A DNA stretch of 33,654 bases from contig JAFYQB010000140.1 in the NCBI GenBank assembly GCA_017547285.1, positions 1 through 33,654 on the forward strand, in the 5' to 3' direction. Shown here one piece after another: positions 26,045 through 33,654 of this stretch. This stretch comes from Clostridia bacterium (GTDB taxonomy: Bacteria; Bacillota; Clostridia; Christensenellales; Aristaeellaceae). Made by a program: the position numbers and the translations under genes. A model generated the notes under the pieces. It was not told the DNA's origin, ran no database searches, and saw only the letters and a program-made list of their open reading frames with translations. Each line of letters opens with the position of its first letter. Positions within the stretch are counted from its first letter, which is position 1.

Positions 26045-26053
26045 ATTATAACA
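26045..26053 (-). promoter_or_regulatory. Extended -10 promoter of the surface cluster
   Basis: On the minus strand TGT-TATAAT sits about 50 bp before the TTG start at 25994. The expected -35 place reads TGGCTT, a poor match, so the extended -10 would carry the promoter. It lies back to back with the plus-strand promoter at 26139. Confidence 0.6.
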
Positions 26054-26138
26054 TAGGATCAGAAAAAAAGCCACAGGAACGTCCTTGCAGCGTTGATTTT
26101 CGTGTCCGCTTCACACAGCGGGGAAAACCTGTGCTTCA

Positions 26139-26167
26139 TTGACCCCTGTTTCGGACTATGATAAAAT
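26139..26167 (+). promoter_or_regulatory. Promoter of the DUF6020-like gene
   Basis: TTGACC (26139-26144), 17-bp spacer, TAAAAT (26162-26167). Transcription from about 26174 rules out the far-upstream in-frame TTG at 26139 as a start. Confidence 0.75.
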
Positions 26168-26204
26168 AGCAGTGATTTCCAGAACCAAAGGGATGATCTC
26201 CTGT

Positions 26205-27794
26205 ATGAACGATGTCAAAAAGCCGGCGCATATCCTGCTGACTGCCCTGGTTTCGCTTTACCTTACGCTTGTTTTTCTGGTTCGCCCCGCTATCAGTACG
26301 GCGCTGCTTGCGCAGGATGGCTTTTATCTCATGCCGCCCCTTCTGACGGGCGCCGCCTTTTTTGCGCTCTGTTATGGTCTGCTGCAGCTGGCGTCGCGCC
26401 GTGTCAAAACGCTCTTTACACACGCTTCGGAACGGACCTCCCTTTCCCCTGCCCTGTTCCTTGGCGTATCGGCCTGTGTATTCGTATTTTATGTTCTGTA
26501 TCTGCTGTCTGAGTACCCGGGCGGTTTTTCGCCGGATACGAAGTGGCAGTGGGAGCAGGCGCATACGCTGGCGTTCAACGATCATCACCCGTTTTTTCAC
26601 ACGCTGCTTTTCTGGCTGCTGACCCGCATCTGGGACTCCTACACCTTTCTTTTGCTGGTTCAGATTGCCGCGCTGTCCCTGGGCTTTGGGTATCTGGCCG
26701 CTTCCATGCGCGCGTGGGGTTTCCGGCTGCCTTTGATCCTGCCGGTCTGTTTTGCAGGCGCTTTCAGCTTTGCCACGCGTTCCATCGCCTTGTTCTGCTG
26801 GAAAGATACCGCCTTGTCCATTTTTTGCCTGTATCTGCTTCCGCATCTGTTCCACATGGTCCTCACCCGGGGTGAATGGCTGCAGAAACCCGGCCACCGG
26901 ATCGCATTCGGCGTTCTGATCGCCTGCATCACGCTGGTGCGCCACAACGCAGTTCTGTTCACCGCGCCGCTGCTTGTGCTGCTTCCGTTTGCCTTTCCCC
27001 GCACGCGGCGCGCAGCGCTCAGGGTGACGGCGCTCGTTGTGGCGCTGGTCATCGGCGTCAAAGGACCGCTGCAAAGCCTTTGCAATGTTGAGTCTGCGCC
27101 GAGTACCTATCTGGAAACCACCGGCCTGCCCATGACGATCCTGTGCTCCGCCTACGCTCTTGCGCCGGAAACCATGCCGCAGGACGCCCTTGCGCTGATG
27201 CAGACCATCGCGCCTCAGGAGGCATTTGCACAAACCTACCAGTTCGGCGACTACAACTCCGTCAAATGGGCGTTCGACCTGAAACAGGAGCATCTTTCCG
27301 CCCTGCCTTTGCCCGAATTCCTTGGCATGACGCTGCGAACGGCAGCTGCCAATCCCATGCTGGCGCTGCGCAGCGTTCTGGAGCTGACAGCCATGGTATG
27401 GGATCCCAGCGGCGAGCGGTATGCTCTTTCGGTGCCTCCCTACGGCGAACCGCCTGAATACGTTCCGCTTCCCGGTCAGGTGCAGGTCTTTTTTGAGCAG
27501 CTCTTCCAGCTGATCGACGGCGCTTTCAACGGCGTTGTGTATCAGAAGCTTACCTCGCAGCTGGGCATTCTGATGGTGGTACTGCTCCTTGCGCTCTACC
27601 TGTCCATTCACCGTTTCCGCGGCTGGACGGCCCTGTGGCTCGCGGTGCCCGTATTGTGCTACAATTTCGGAACCATGCTGCTTCTCTGCGGGCCGGATTT
27701 CCGCTTTTTCCATTTCAATGTTCTGATCGTCTGGCCGCTGACGGCGCTGCTTGCAAGCAAACCGGCACAAGCGCAAAGTGAAACTTGCAAATAA
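26205..27794 (+). CDS. DUF6020-like polytopic membrane protein
   Basis: 529 residues, about twelve hydrophobic segments. The signature loop YPGGFSPDTKWQW (104-116) followed by NDHHPFFHTLLFWLL is that of the DUF6020 group, integral membrane proteins found in Gram-positive surface-polysaccharide loci and probably of the GT-C type; function not established. Start: AAAGG lies 12 bases before the ATG at 26205 but touches the ATG at 26193, so 26205 is favoured with modest certainty. It has its own promoter and is divergent from the acyl-reductase cluster. Confidence 0.78.
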   Translation: MNDVKKPAHILLTALVSLYLTLVFLVRPAISTALLAQDGFYLMPPLLTGAAFFALCYGLLQLASRRVKTLFTHASERTSLSPALFLGVSACVFVFYVLYLLSEYPGGFSPDTKWQWEQAHTLAFNDHHPFFHTLLFWLLTRIWDSYTFLLLVQIAALSLGFGYLAASMRAWGFRLPLILPVCFAGAFSFATRSIALFCWKDTALSIFCLYLLPHLFHMVLTRGEWLQKPGHRIAFGVLIACITLVRHNAVLFTAPLLVLLPFAFPRTRRAALRVTALVVALVIGVKGPLQSLCNVESAPSTYLETTGLPMTILCSAYALAPETMPQDALALMQTIAPQEAFAQTYQFGDYNSVKWAFDLKQEHLSALPLPEFLGMTLRTAAANPMLALRSVLELTAMVWDPSGERYALSVPPYGEPPEYVPLPGQVQVFFEQLFQLIDGAFNGVVYQKLTSQLGILMVVLLLALYLSIHRFRGWTALWLAVPVLCYNFGTMLLLCGPDFRFFHFNVLIVWPLTALLASKPAQAQSETCK

Positions 27795-27813
27795 ACGCAA
27801 ACCATACTATACT
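27785..27813 (+). promoter_or_regulatory. Promoter of the flavoprotein gene
   Basis: TTGCAA (27785-27790), 17-bp spacer, TATACT (27808-27813), overlapping the end of the upstream gene. The -10 lies against the first arm of the inverted repeat at 27802-27831. Confidence 0.6.
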
Positions 27814-27878
27814 AAGAGTGGCGGAGTATGCCGTTGGCGCATTTTCTGCCATACTGCTTATGATTGACAGGAGTATGC
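27802..27878 (+). repeat. Two copies of an inverted-repeat motif before the flavoprotein gene
   Basis: CCATACT-N16-AGTATGC occurs at 27802-27831 and again at 27849-27878, an exact 47-bp period with the same 16-base spacer, which ends in GG both times. The first copy spans the -10 and predicted start of transcription; the second covers the ribosome site AGGAG and stops just before the ATG. It may be a pair of operators for a dimeric regulator, or RNA hairpins that hide the ribosome site. Confidence 0.6.
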
Positions 27879-27879
27879 A

Positions 27880-29439
27880 ATGAAAAAAGTTTTGATTATC
27901 GGCGCCGGTCCTGCAGGCCTGACCGCCGGCTATGAACTGCTCAAGCAGGGCGGATATGATGTGACCATTTTGGAAAAGAGCCAGGATATCGGCGGTATTT
28001 CCAAAACCGTGCGTTATCAGGGCAACCGCATGGACCTGGGCGGTCACCGTTTTTTCAGCAAGGACCAGCGCGTGATGAACTGGTGGCACGAAGTGATGCC
28101 CATGCAGGGTGCGCCTGCCTATGACGACAAAAAGCTTGGCCGCGCCGTGCCGCTGACCCAGGGCGGCCCCGATCCGGAAAAAGAGGATCGTGTGATGCTC
28201 ACCCGCAACCGCGTGAGCCGTATTTACTACAACAAAAAGTTCTTTGATTATCCCATCAGCATGAAGATGGAAACCTTCAAAAACATGGGCTTCGGCACCA
28301 CCATGCAGGCCGGCTTCAGCTTCCTGCACGCCACGCTGTTCAAGCGGCCCAACGATAATCTGGAGAACTACTACATCAACAGTTTCGGCAAAAAGCTCTA
28401 CAGCATGTTCTTTGAGGGCTATACCGAAAACCTGTGGGGCCGCCATCCCAGCGAGATCGACGCCAGCTGGGGCAAGCAGCGCACCAAGGAGCTGAATATT
28501 TTCAGCATTCTCAAGGACATGCTGTCCAAGATGTTCCTCACCAAGGAGCAGCGCGCCAGGAGCGTACAGACTTCCCTGATTGAAGAGTTCATCTACCCCA
28601 AGCTCGGCCCCGGCCAGCTGTGGGAAACCGTGGCGGATGATATTGTCAAGATGGGCGGCCATGTGGTCAAAGGCTGTGAAGTGCTGGGCCTGCGCACCGA
28701 AAACGGTCAGGTAAAGGCGCTGCGCTGCCGCGATGAAAACGGCGAGCACGAGATCGAAGCCGATATCTTCTTCTCCTCCATGCCCGTCAAGGATCTGGTA
28801 GGCGGCATGAATGACGTGCCCGAAAACGTAGCCAGGATCGCCGCCGGTCTGCCCTACCGCGATTACGTAACCGTTGGCCTGCTGGTGGACAAGCTGAACC
28901 TCAAGAACGAAACGCCCCATAAGACGCTTGGCAACATCGTGCCCGACTGCTGGATCTACGTGCACGACAAGTCCGTGCAGATGGGCCGCATGCAGATTTA
29001 CAACAACTGGTCCCCCTACATGGTGCAGGATCCCGAAAACACCGTGTGGATCGGTCTGGAATACTTCTGCCAGGAAGGCGACGACTTCTGGAACCTGTCC
29101 GATGATGAAATGATCAAGCTCGGCGCAGAGGAACTGTGCAAAATGGGCGTGATCAACAGCGTGGATCAGGTCAAGATGAGCCACCGCGAACGCGTGCAGA
29201 AGGCCTATCCCGCCTACTTTGACACCTACGACGATATCGGTCAGGTGGTGGATTACCTGAACACCTTCGATAACCTGTACTGCGTGGGCCGCAACGGCCA
29301 GCACCGCTACAACAACATGGATCACTCCATGGCCACAGCGTTTGAAGCGGTCAAGAACATCGTCAACGGCGTGAAGGACAAGACCAACATCTGGAACGTG
29401 AACACCGAACAGGAATATCACGAAGAGAAAAAGAACTGA
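27880..29439 (+). CDS. NAD(P)/FAD-dependent oxidoreductase, galactopyranose-mutase-like
   Basis: 519 residues. The N-terminal Rossmann motif GAGPAG (8-13) and [10 protein letters not shown] a little later are typical of the flavoprotein group that includes UDP-galactopyranose mutase and protoporphyrinogen-oxidase-like proteins; [11 protein letters not shown] and the C-terminal [17 protein letters not shown] are shared by members found in cell-envelope loci. A sugar-nucleotide or lipid-linked sugar substrate is likely but not shown; it is longer than true mutases (about 370-390 residues). CAGGAG precedes the ATG at 27880. Confidence 0.82.
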   Translation: MKKVLIIGAGPAGLTAGYELLKQGGYDVTILEKSQDIGGISKTVRYQGNRMDLGGHRFFSKDQRVMNWWHEVMPMQGAPAYDDKKLGRAVPLTQGGPDPEKEDRVMLTRNRVSRIYYNKKFFDYPISMKMETFKNMGFGTTMQAGFSFLHATLFKRPNDNLENYYINSFGKKLYSMFFEGYTENLWGRHPSEIDASWGKQRTKELNIFSILKDMLSKMFLTKEQRARSVQTSLIEEFIYPKLGPGQLWETVADDIVKMGGHVVKGCEVLGLRTENGQVKALRCRDENGEHEIEADIFFSSMPVKDLVGGMNDVPENVARIAAGLPYRDYVTVGLLVDKLNLKNETPHKTLGNIVPDCWIYVHDKSVQMGRMQIYNNWSPYMVQDPENTVWIGLEYFCQEGDDFWNLSDDEMIKLGAEELCKMGVINSVDQVKMSHRERVQKAYPAYFDTYDDIGQVVDYLNTFDNLYCVGRNGQHRYNNMDHSMATAFEAVKNIVNGVKDKTNIWNVNTEQEYHEEKKN

Positions 29440-29477
29440 TTTGCTCAGGGGCAACACCCTGCAAAGGAGGAAGCCCT

Positions 29478-31847
29478 GTGCTCCGTTTTGTTTCAAGAAA
29501 TACACGCCCGCTCACTGCGGGCGAAGCCGCCGCGCTGCACCCCTATACCGGGGTGACGGCGCGGCTTTTGCACGCCCGCGGCGTAACGACTGCCGATCAG
29601 GCCAATGATTTTTTGTACCCGTCTCTTTCCCAGCTGCACGATCCGATGCTTATGCACGGTATGAAGGAAGCGGTTCAGATTCTGACGCAGGCGCGGGATG
29701 AGCAGCTGCCCACGGTCGTTTACGGCGACTACGATGTGGACGGCATCTGCGCCTGTTCGCTGCTCACACTGGCTTTGCGCCGGTTCGGCATTGACGCGCA
29801 GCCCCACACGCCGCTCCGCGCCGAGGGCTATGGCCTCAACTGCGACGCCGTGCGCGAGCTTGCCAAAACCTACCGCGTGCTGGTCACGGTCGACCTTGGC
29901 ATCACCAATCACGAGGAAGTGCGTCTGGCCCAGAGCCTGGGGATGAAGGTGGTCGTGACCGACCATCACGGCCTTGCACTGGAAGCAAGTCCGGCCGATG
30001 CGGTGATGAATCCGCTGCTGGGCGACTACCCCTTCCGCAAGCTGTGCGGCACGGGCGTGGCCTTCAAGTTGGCGACAGCGCTGCTTGGCATTGACCAATG
30101 CAAAGAATATCTGGATCTGGCTGCGCTGGCCACCGTAGCGGATATCGTGCCGCTGACGGATGAAAACCGCGTGATCGTTTCCCTTGGCCTGAAAGTCATT
30201 GCCTCGCGCAAGCGCCCCGGCATGAAAGCGCTGCTTCGCGTGAGCGGTGAGCCGGATCCCATTGATTCCGATACGCTGGGCTACCGCCTCGGGCCGCGCC
30301 TGAACGCCGCTGGCCGTTTGGATGACGCCGGCAAGGGCGTTCGCCTCATGATGACGGATGATCCCGCCGAGGCCGATCAGCTCGCCGAGGAACTGGACAT
30401 TCTCAACACCGAACGCAAGACCACCGAGCAGAACCTGGTCAAAAAAGCGCAGGAAGCCGCTGCCGATCATGATTTTGTGCACAAGCGCGCCCTGATCGTT
30501 TGCGGCAAGGACTGGCATGTAGGCGTGATCGGCCTTGCTGCCGGACGGCTCTGCACCCAGTACTACTGCCCCACCTGCGTGCTCAGCGAGCATGACGGCG
30601 TGATGCACGGCAGTCTGCGCAGCATTCCCGGTGTGCACATTCACGAATGTCTCAAAACCTGCGATGATCTGCTGCTTCGCTACGGCGGCCACGAGCAGGC
30701 TGCCGGCGTAACGCTGGCTTCCGAAAACTACGAAGCCTTCTGCGAACGTTTGCAGGCGGCAGTATCCAAAGCGGAGGAAAGCTGTTTCATTCCTGCGCAG
30801 GAATACGACGCCGAGGTTGCGCTCACCGAATGCACCAACGAGCTGCTGGATGAAATCAACCTGATCGCTCCCTTTGGCTGCGGCAACCCCGCGCCTCTGT
30901 TTCTGGCGCGCGATCTGTTCCCGGAGGAACGCCGTGCCGTGGGCACGGAGGGTGCGCATCTCAAACTTACTTTCCGCCAGAACCAGCGCATGATGGGCGG
31001 CATCGCCTTCGGCATGGGACACATGGCAGCGGATATGCCGGACGGCGTGGATGCGGTTTTCAGCCTGAGCCGCAACACCTTCCGCGGCGCCACCAGCCTG
31101 CAGATGGATGTGAAAGCCCTGCAGCCCGTGCAGAAATCCCGCATGGATGCGCTCACCCATCCCGATCCTTCAAAGGATCAGACCGCCGTGCTGAACGCTT
31201 TGCTGGATGCTTTTTCCCAGCCGGCAGGAAAAACGGATGCCGATGCCGAAAGTATAACGAATATGGATTGGAATGCGCTGAAACGGGCGCTTCACAGCCG
31301 TGAACGCGGGCATCTGCTCATCTCCCGCTCGTCCGCCTCCGCGCTGCGCGCACTGGAAATGGCGGAGATGGATGTGTGCCGCCACACGCCGGAGGATCCG
31401 CGCGGCTTTGCCACGCTGCTCACCGCGCCGCTGCTTTCCTTTATCAGCGGCCACTGGACGCATGTGTGGCTCCTGGACGGCGAGCTGCTTCCGCAGGAGG
31501 CCGAACGCTGGATCAACCGTTTGCCCGGCGCACAGGTGCATATCCTGCCCCGTACGCCGCAGCTCTGTGATACCGCCGCCGCCATCGACGCAGGCGACGC
31601 TGCCTACCGCGTGCTCTACAAGGCCCTGCGCACCGGCGTTCACCGCACGCTGCACGCTTTGGCCGAATCCGTTTCGCTCACCGAAACGCAGTCCCGCGCC
31701 GGTCTGCATGCATTCCGTCAGCTCGGGCTGATCGAACTGAGCGAATCCCCCTTCCGCTATACCCTGCTGGCTGCGCAGAAATGCGTGCTGGGCGACAGCC
31801 CGGTACTCTCCGCGCTGCGCGGCCTTACCATCAACAGAAAGGAGTGA
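29478..31847 (+). CDS. recJ: Single-stranded-DNA-specific exonuclease RecJ
   Basis: 789 residues, the usual Firmicute length. RecJ degrades single strands 5' to 3' in recombination and repair. DHH-family motifs: DYDVDG (84-89), Asp139 in VDLG, TDHH (161-164), GPRLNAAGR, and GGHEQAAGV of the DHHA1 domain; an OB-fold and a long C-terminal region follow. The start is GTG at 29478 with AAGGAGG seven bases upstream. It lies 38 bp after the flavoprotein gene and reads into the small membrane-protein pair. In many Firmicutes it is near rel on the same strand; here it is 15 kb away and inverted. Confidence 0.94.
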   Translation: MLRFVSRNTRPLTAGEAAALHPYTGVTARLLHARGVTTADQANDFLYPSLSQLHDPMLMHGMKEAVQILTQARDEQLPTVVYGDYDVDGICACSLLTLALRRFGIDAQPHTPLRAEGYGLNCDAVRELAKTYRVLVTVDLGITNHEEVRLAQSLGMKVVVTDHHGLALEASPADAVMNPLLGDYPFRKLCGTGVAFKLATALLGIDQCKEYLDLAALATVADIVPLTDENRVIVSLGLKVIASRKRPGMKALLRVSGEPDPIDSDTLGYRLGPRLNAAGRLDDAGKGVRLMMTDDPAEADQLAEELDILNTERKTTEQNLVKKAQEAAADHDFVHKRALIVCGKDWHVGVIGLAAGRLCTQYYCPTCVLSEHDGVMHGSLRSIPGVHIHECLKTCDDLLLRYGGHEQAAGVTLASENYEAFCERLQAAVSKAEESCFIPAQEYDAEVALTECTNELLDEINLIAPFGCGNPAPLFLARDLFPEERRAVGTEGAHLKLTFRQNQRMMGGIAFGMGHMAADMPDGVDAVFSLSRNTFRGATSLQMDVKALQPVQKSRMDALTHPDPSKDQTAVLNALLDAFSQPAGKTDADAESITNMDWNALKRALHSRERGHLLISRSSASALRALEMAEMDVCRHTPEDPRGFATLLTAPLLSFISGHWTHVWLLDGELLPQEAERWINRLPGAQVHILPRTPQLCDTAAAIDAGDAAYRVLYKALRTGVHRTLHALAESVSLTETQSRAGLHAFRQLGLIELSESPFRYTLLAAQKCVLGDSPVLSALRGLTINRKE

Positions 31848-31852
31848 TGCGT

Positions 31853-32206
31853 ATGACCAAACCCAATCTGAAAAGCATGACGCTTCTGCACGGAACGCTG
31901 CTTGTGTATTCCGTTGCCAGCGTGTTTGCCAAAGTGGCCGGCCTTCAGATGGGCGCGGGAAGCTGGCTGCCCACCCTGATCTTTCTGGGACTGGAAGTTT
32001 TTGCGCTGATGGTATACTCCGTTCTGTGGCAGGTGGTTTTGAAGCGCATGCCGCTCAGCTTTGCCTATACCAACAAGGGCATATGCACCCTCTGGACAGC
32101 GCTTTTCGGCGTGATCCTGTTTGGCGAAACCATCACCTTGGGAAAGGCGATCGGCATTCTTGTGGTGCTGATCGGAGTGTTGCTCGTGGTGACGGATCAT
32201 GAATAG
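31853..32206 (+). CDS. Small four-helix membrane protein, SMR/EamA-like (first of a pair)
   Basis: 117 residues with four membrane helices. SMR-type proteins of this size act as dimers; pairs such as ArnE/ArnF are thought to flip undecaprenyl-phosphate-linked aminoarabinose. The motif FGETITLGKAIGILVVLIG in the last helices fits the DMT superfamily. GGAG lies eight bases before the ATG at 31853; the ATG at 31847 overlapping the recJ stop is too close. It overlaps the next gene by 8 bp. A drug or metabolite exporter is an alternative. Confidence 0.8.
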   Translation: MTKPNLKSMTLLHGTLLVYSVASVFAKVAGLQMGAGSWLPTLIFLGLEVFALMVYSVLWQVVLKRMPLSFAYTNKGICTLWTALFGVILFGETITLGKAIGILVVLIGVLLVVTDHE

Positions 32207-32537
32207 CGGCGTACTGATTTATCTCATCACGCCCCTGCTTTCCGCCGTCAGCCAGCTTATTCTGAAAAAAGCGGCGGACAACCCCAAATTCACCGGCATC
32301 CGCGCCTACCTTAACTTTCCCGTTATTTTTGCCTACGGCCTGTTCTTCGGCTGCATGCTGCTCAACGTGGTGGCTCTTCGTACGCTGGATCTGACCGTGG
32401 CAAGCGTGCTGGAAGCCTCCAGCTACATTTATGTAATGGTGCTCAGCTTCTTCTTCCTCAGGGAAAAGATTTCTGCCCGCCGCCTGATCGGCAACATGGT
32501 GATCATCGTTGGCATCGTTCTGACGCTGACTCTGTAA
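32199..32537 (+). CDS. Small four-helix membrane protein, SMR/EamA-like (second of a pair)
   Basis: 112 residues, four membrane helices, of the same superfamily as the preceding gene (LREKISARRLIGNMVIIVG in the last third). The start ATG at 32199 lies within the end of the first gene (8-bp overlap) without a clear ribosome site, so translation is probably coupled and the two products likely form a heterodimer. The only flippase-like pair in the window, it could serve the ArnC-like enzyme at 17346-18335; that link is inference. Confidence 0.8.
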   Translation: MNSGVLIYLITPLLSAVSQLILKKAADNPKFTGIRAYLNFPVIFAYGLFFGCMLLNVVALRTLDLTVASVLEASSYIYVMVLSFFFLREKISARRLIGNMVIIVGIVLTLTL

Positions 32538-32567
32538 TTTATCCATTCTTCAAGGAGGAATGTTCTC

Positions 32568-33590
32568 ATGGAAACCCCCGCTGCCCAGCCTAAAAAAATT
32601 GTCTATTCCGGCATTCAGCCGTCCGGCACCCTGACCATCGGCAACTATATCGGCGCGCTGCGCAACTTCAACCGTTTCCCGGATGATGAATACCAGTGCC
32701 TCTACAGCGTGGTGGATATGCATGCCATCACCGTCCGCCAGGATGCTGCCGCCCTGCGCAAGCGCTGCCTGGATCTGGCTGCCATCTACATTGCCGCCGG
32801 TCTGGATCCCAAAAAGAACATCATTTACTGCCAGAGCCATGTTTCCGGCCATGCGGAGCTGGCGTGGATTCTGAACTGCTTCACCTACATGGGCGAACTC
32901 AACCGTATGACCCAGTTCAAGGACAAGTCCGCCAAGCACGCCGACAACATCAACGCCGGTCTGTTCACCTACCCCGTGCTGATGGCCGCCGACATTCTGC
33001 TCTTCAATACCTCCGTGGTTCCGATCGGCGCTGATCAGAAGCAGCATCTGGAGCTGGCCCGCGATATCGCCCAGCGTTTCAACGGCATCTACGGCGATGT
33101 GTTCACCGTGCCCGAAGGCAAGTTCGGCAAGGTCGGCACCCGCGTGATGAGCCTGCAGGAGCCCACCCGCAAGATGAGCAAGTCCGATCCCGAGGACACC
33201 TACATCGCTCTGCTGGATCCGCCGGATGTCATCCGCCGCAAGATCAAGCGCGCTGTTACCGACAGCGACGCCGAGATCCGCTTTGATCCCGCCAACAAGC
33301 CCGGCGTAAGCAACCTGCTGTCCATCATTGCCGCGCTGACCGATACCACCGTGGAAGAAGCCGCTGCCGAACTGGCCGGTCAGGGCTACGGCAAGCTCAA
33401 GGAGCGCGTGACCGATGTGGTCATCTCCACTCTCGAACCCCTGCAGGCCGAGCACAAGCGTCTGATGGCTGACAAGGGCTATGTACAAGGCATTCTGGAC
33501 GAAAACGCCGAAATCGCCAACCACATGGCTACCCGCATGCTGCGCAAAGTACAGCGCAAGGTGGGTTTTGCCGACAGGGGACGTAAGTAA
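32568..33590 (+). CDS. trpS: Tryptophan--tRNA ligase
   Basis: 340 residues, normal for bacterial TrpRS. It charges tRNA-Trp with tryptophan using ATP. Class I signatures: TIGN (23-26, the HIGH-type motif) after YSGIQPSG, and KMSKS (202-206); GADQKQHLE lies between them. AAGGAGG is about nine bases before the ATG at 32568. It begins 30 bp after the SMR pair; no T-box or own promoter is visible in that short gap, so it may be co-transcribed with recJ and the pair. Confidence 0.96.
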   Translation: METPAAQPKKIVYSGIQPSGTLTIGNYIGALRNFNRFPDDEYQCLYSVVDMHAITVRQDAAALRKRCLDLAAIYIAAGLDPKKNIIYCQSHVSGHAELAWILNCFTYMGELNRMTQFKDKSAKHADNINAGLFTYPVLMAADILLFNTSVVPIGADQKQHLELARDIAQRFNGIYGDVFTVPEGKFGKVGTRVMSLQEPTRKMSKSDPEDTYIALLDPPDVIRRKIKRAVTDSDAEIRFDPANKPGVSNLLSIIAALTDTTVEEAAAELAGQGYGKLKERVTDVVISTLEPLQAEHKRLMADKGYVQGILDENAEIANHMATRMLRKVQRKVGFADRGRK

Positions 33591-33608
33591 TACGGGGGCC
33601 TCCGGCGG

Positions 33609-33650
33609 GCAGGGGCTCCGCCCCTGCACCCCGCAAGGGTTTCACCCTTG
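33609..33650 (+). repeat. GC-rich double hairpin after trpS
   Basis: Two perfect stems: GCAGGGGC/GCCCCTGC (33609-33627, 8 bp) and CAAGGGT/ACCCTTG (33634-33650, 7 bp). No T-run follows within the window, so it is not a clear terminator. It resembles the hairpin run at 12412-12494 and intergenic elements common in gut Clostridia. Confidence 0.6.
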
Positions 33651-33654
33651 ACCC

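Noticed and set aside
27715..29505. A 596-codon minus-strand open frame
   Set aside because: Opposite the flavoprotein gene, whose FAD motif and ribosome site are clear.
1..33654. tRNA or rRNA genes
   Set aside because: No cloverleaf with a T-loop consensus and no rRNA stretch was found on reading; none is reported.

Overview
The window reads as chromosomal DNA of a moderately GC-rich, low-oxygen Firmicute (class Clostridia, probably a gut lineage). This rests on the infC-rpmI-rplT operon with a structured leader, the rel-dtd-MBL-hemZ gene order, strong GGAGG ribosome sites, frequent TTG and GTG starts, and families typical of gut Clostridia (Gld-like ABC exporter with DUF4340, DUF6056-type and DUF6020-type membrane proteins). 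Family assignments come from reading motifs; no database search was run, and genus cannot be called.

Layout. At 1-99 there is the likely tail of a plus-strand gene and its terminator. At 103-4729 (minus) lies a four-gene Gld-type ABC transporter operon. At 4851-6383 (plus) a consensus promoter, a structured leader with a terminator-like hairpin, infC, rpmI, rplT and a terminator. recO follows at 6413-7135. Two small minus-strand genes of unknown function (7127-7618, 7815-8246) flank an AT-rich gap that holds a perfect 17-bp palindrome.

From 8312 to 25994 every gene is on the minus strand. Read in transcription order it starts at a promoter near 26050: two paralogous DUF6056-like membrane proteins, a short-chain dehydrogenase, an acyl carrier protein, an AMP-forming ligase, a LuxE-like acyl-protein synthetase, a LuxC-like acyl reductase, an ArnC/GtrB-like glycosyltransferase, a GNAT acyltransferase and a polytopic GT-C-like protein. 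These are packed with overlaps or gaps of at most 31 bp. Only 18 bp later the same strand continues into rel, dtd, an MBL hydrolase, hemZ and glpK, ending at a strong terminator (8279-8306).

The plus strand from 26139 carries a DUF6020-like membrane protein, a galactopyranose-mutase-like flavoprotein preceded by a duplicated inverted-repeat motif, recJ, a pair of four-helix SMR/ArnE-ArnF-like proteins, trpS, and a run of GC-rich hairpins at the window end.

How it fits together. The island at 14725-29439 sits between recJ and rel, which are usually close together in Firmicutes, and recJ is on the opposite strand. My inference is an inserted or rearranged cell-surface locus in which a carrier-bound acyl group is made, adjusted and reduced to an aldehyde (ligase, ACP, dehydrogenase, LuxE, LuxC), alongside a polyprenyl-phosphate sugar pathway (GT2 enzyme, possible SMR flippase pair, GT-C-like transferases). 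The acyl-reductase module without luciferase, inside a glycosylation locus, is the best candidate for an undescribed system here.
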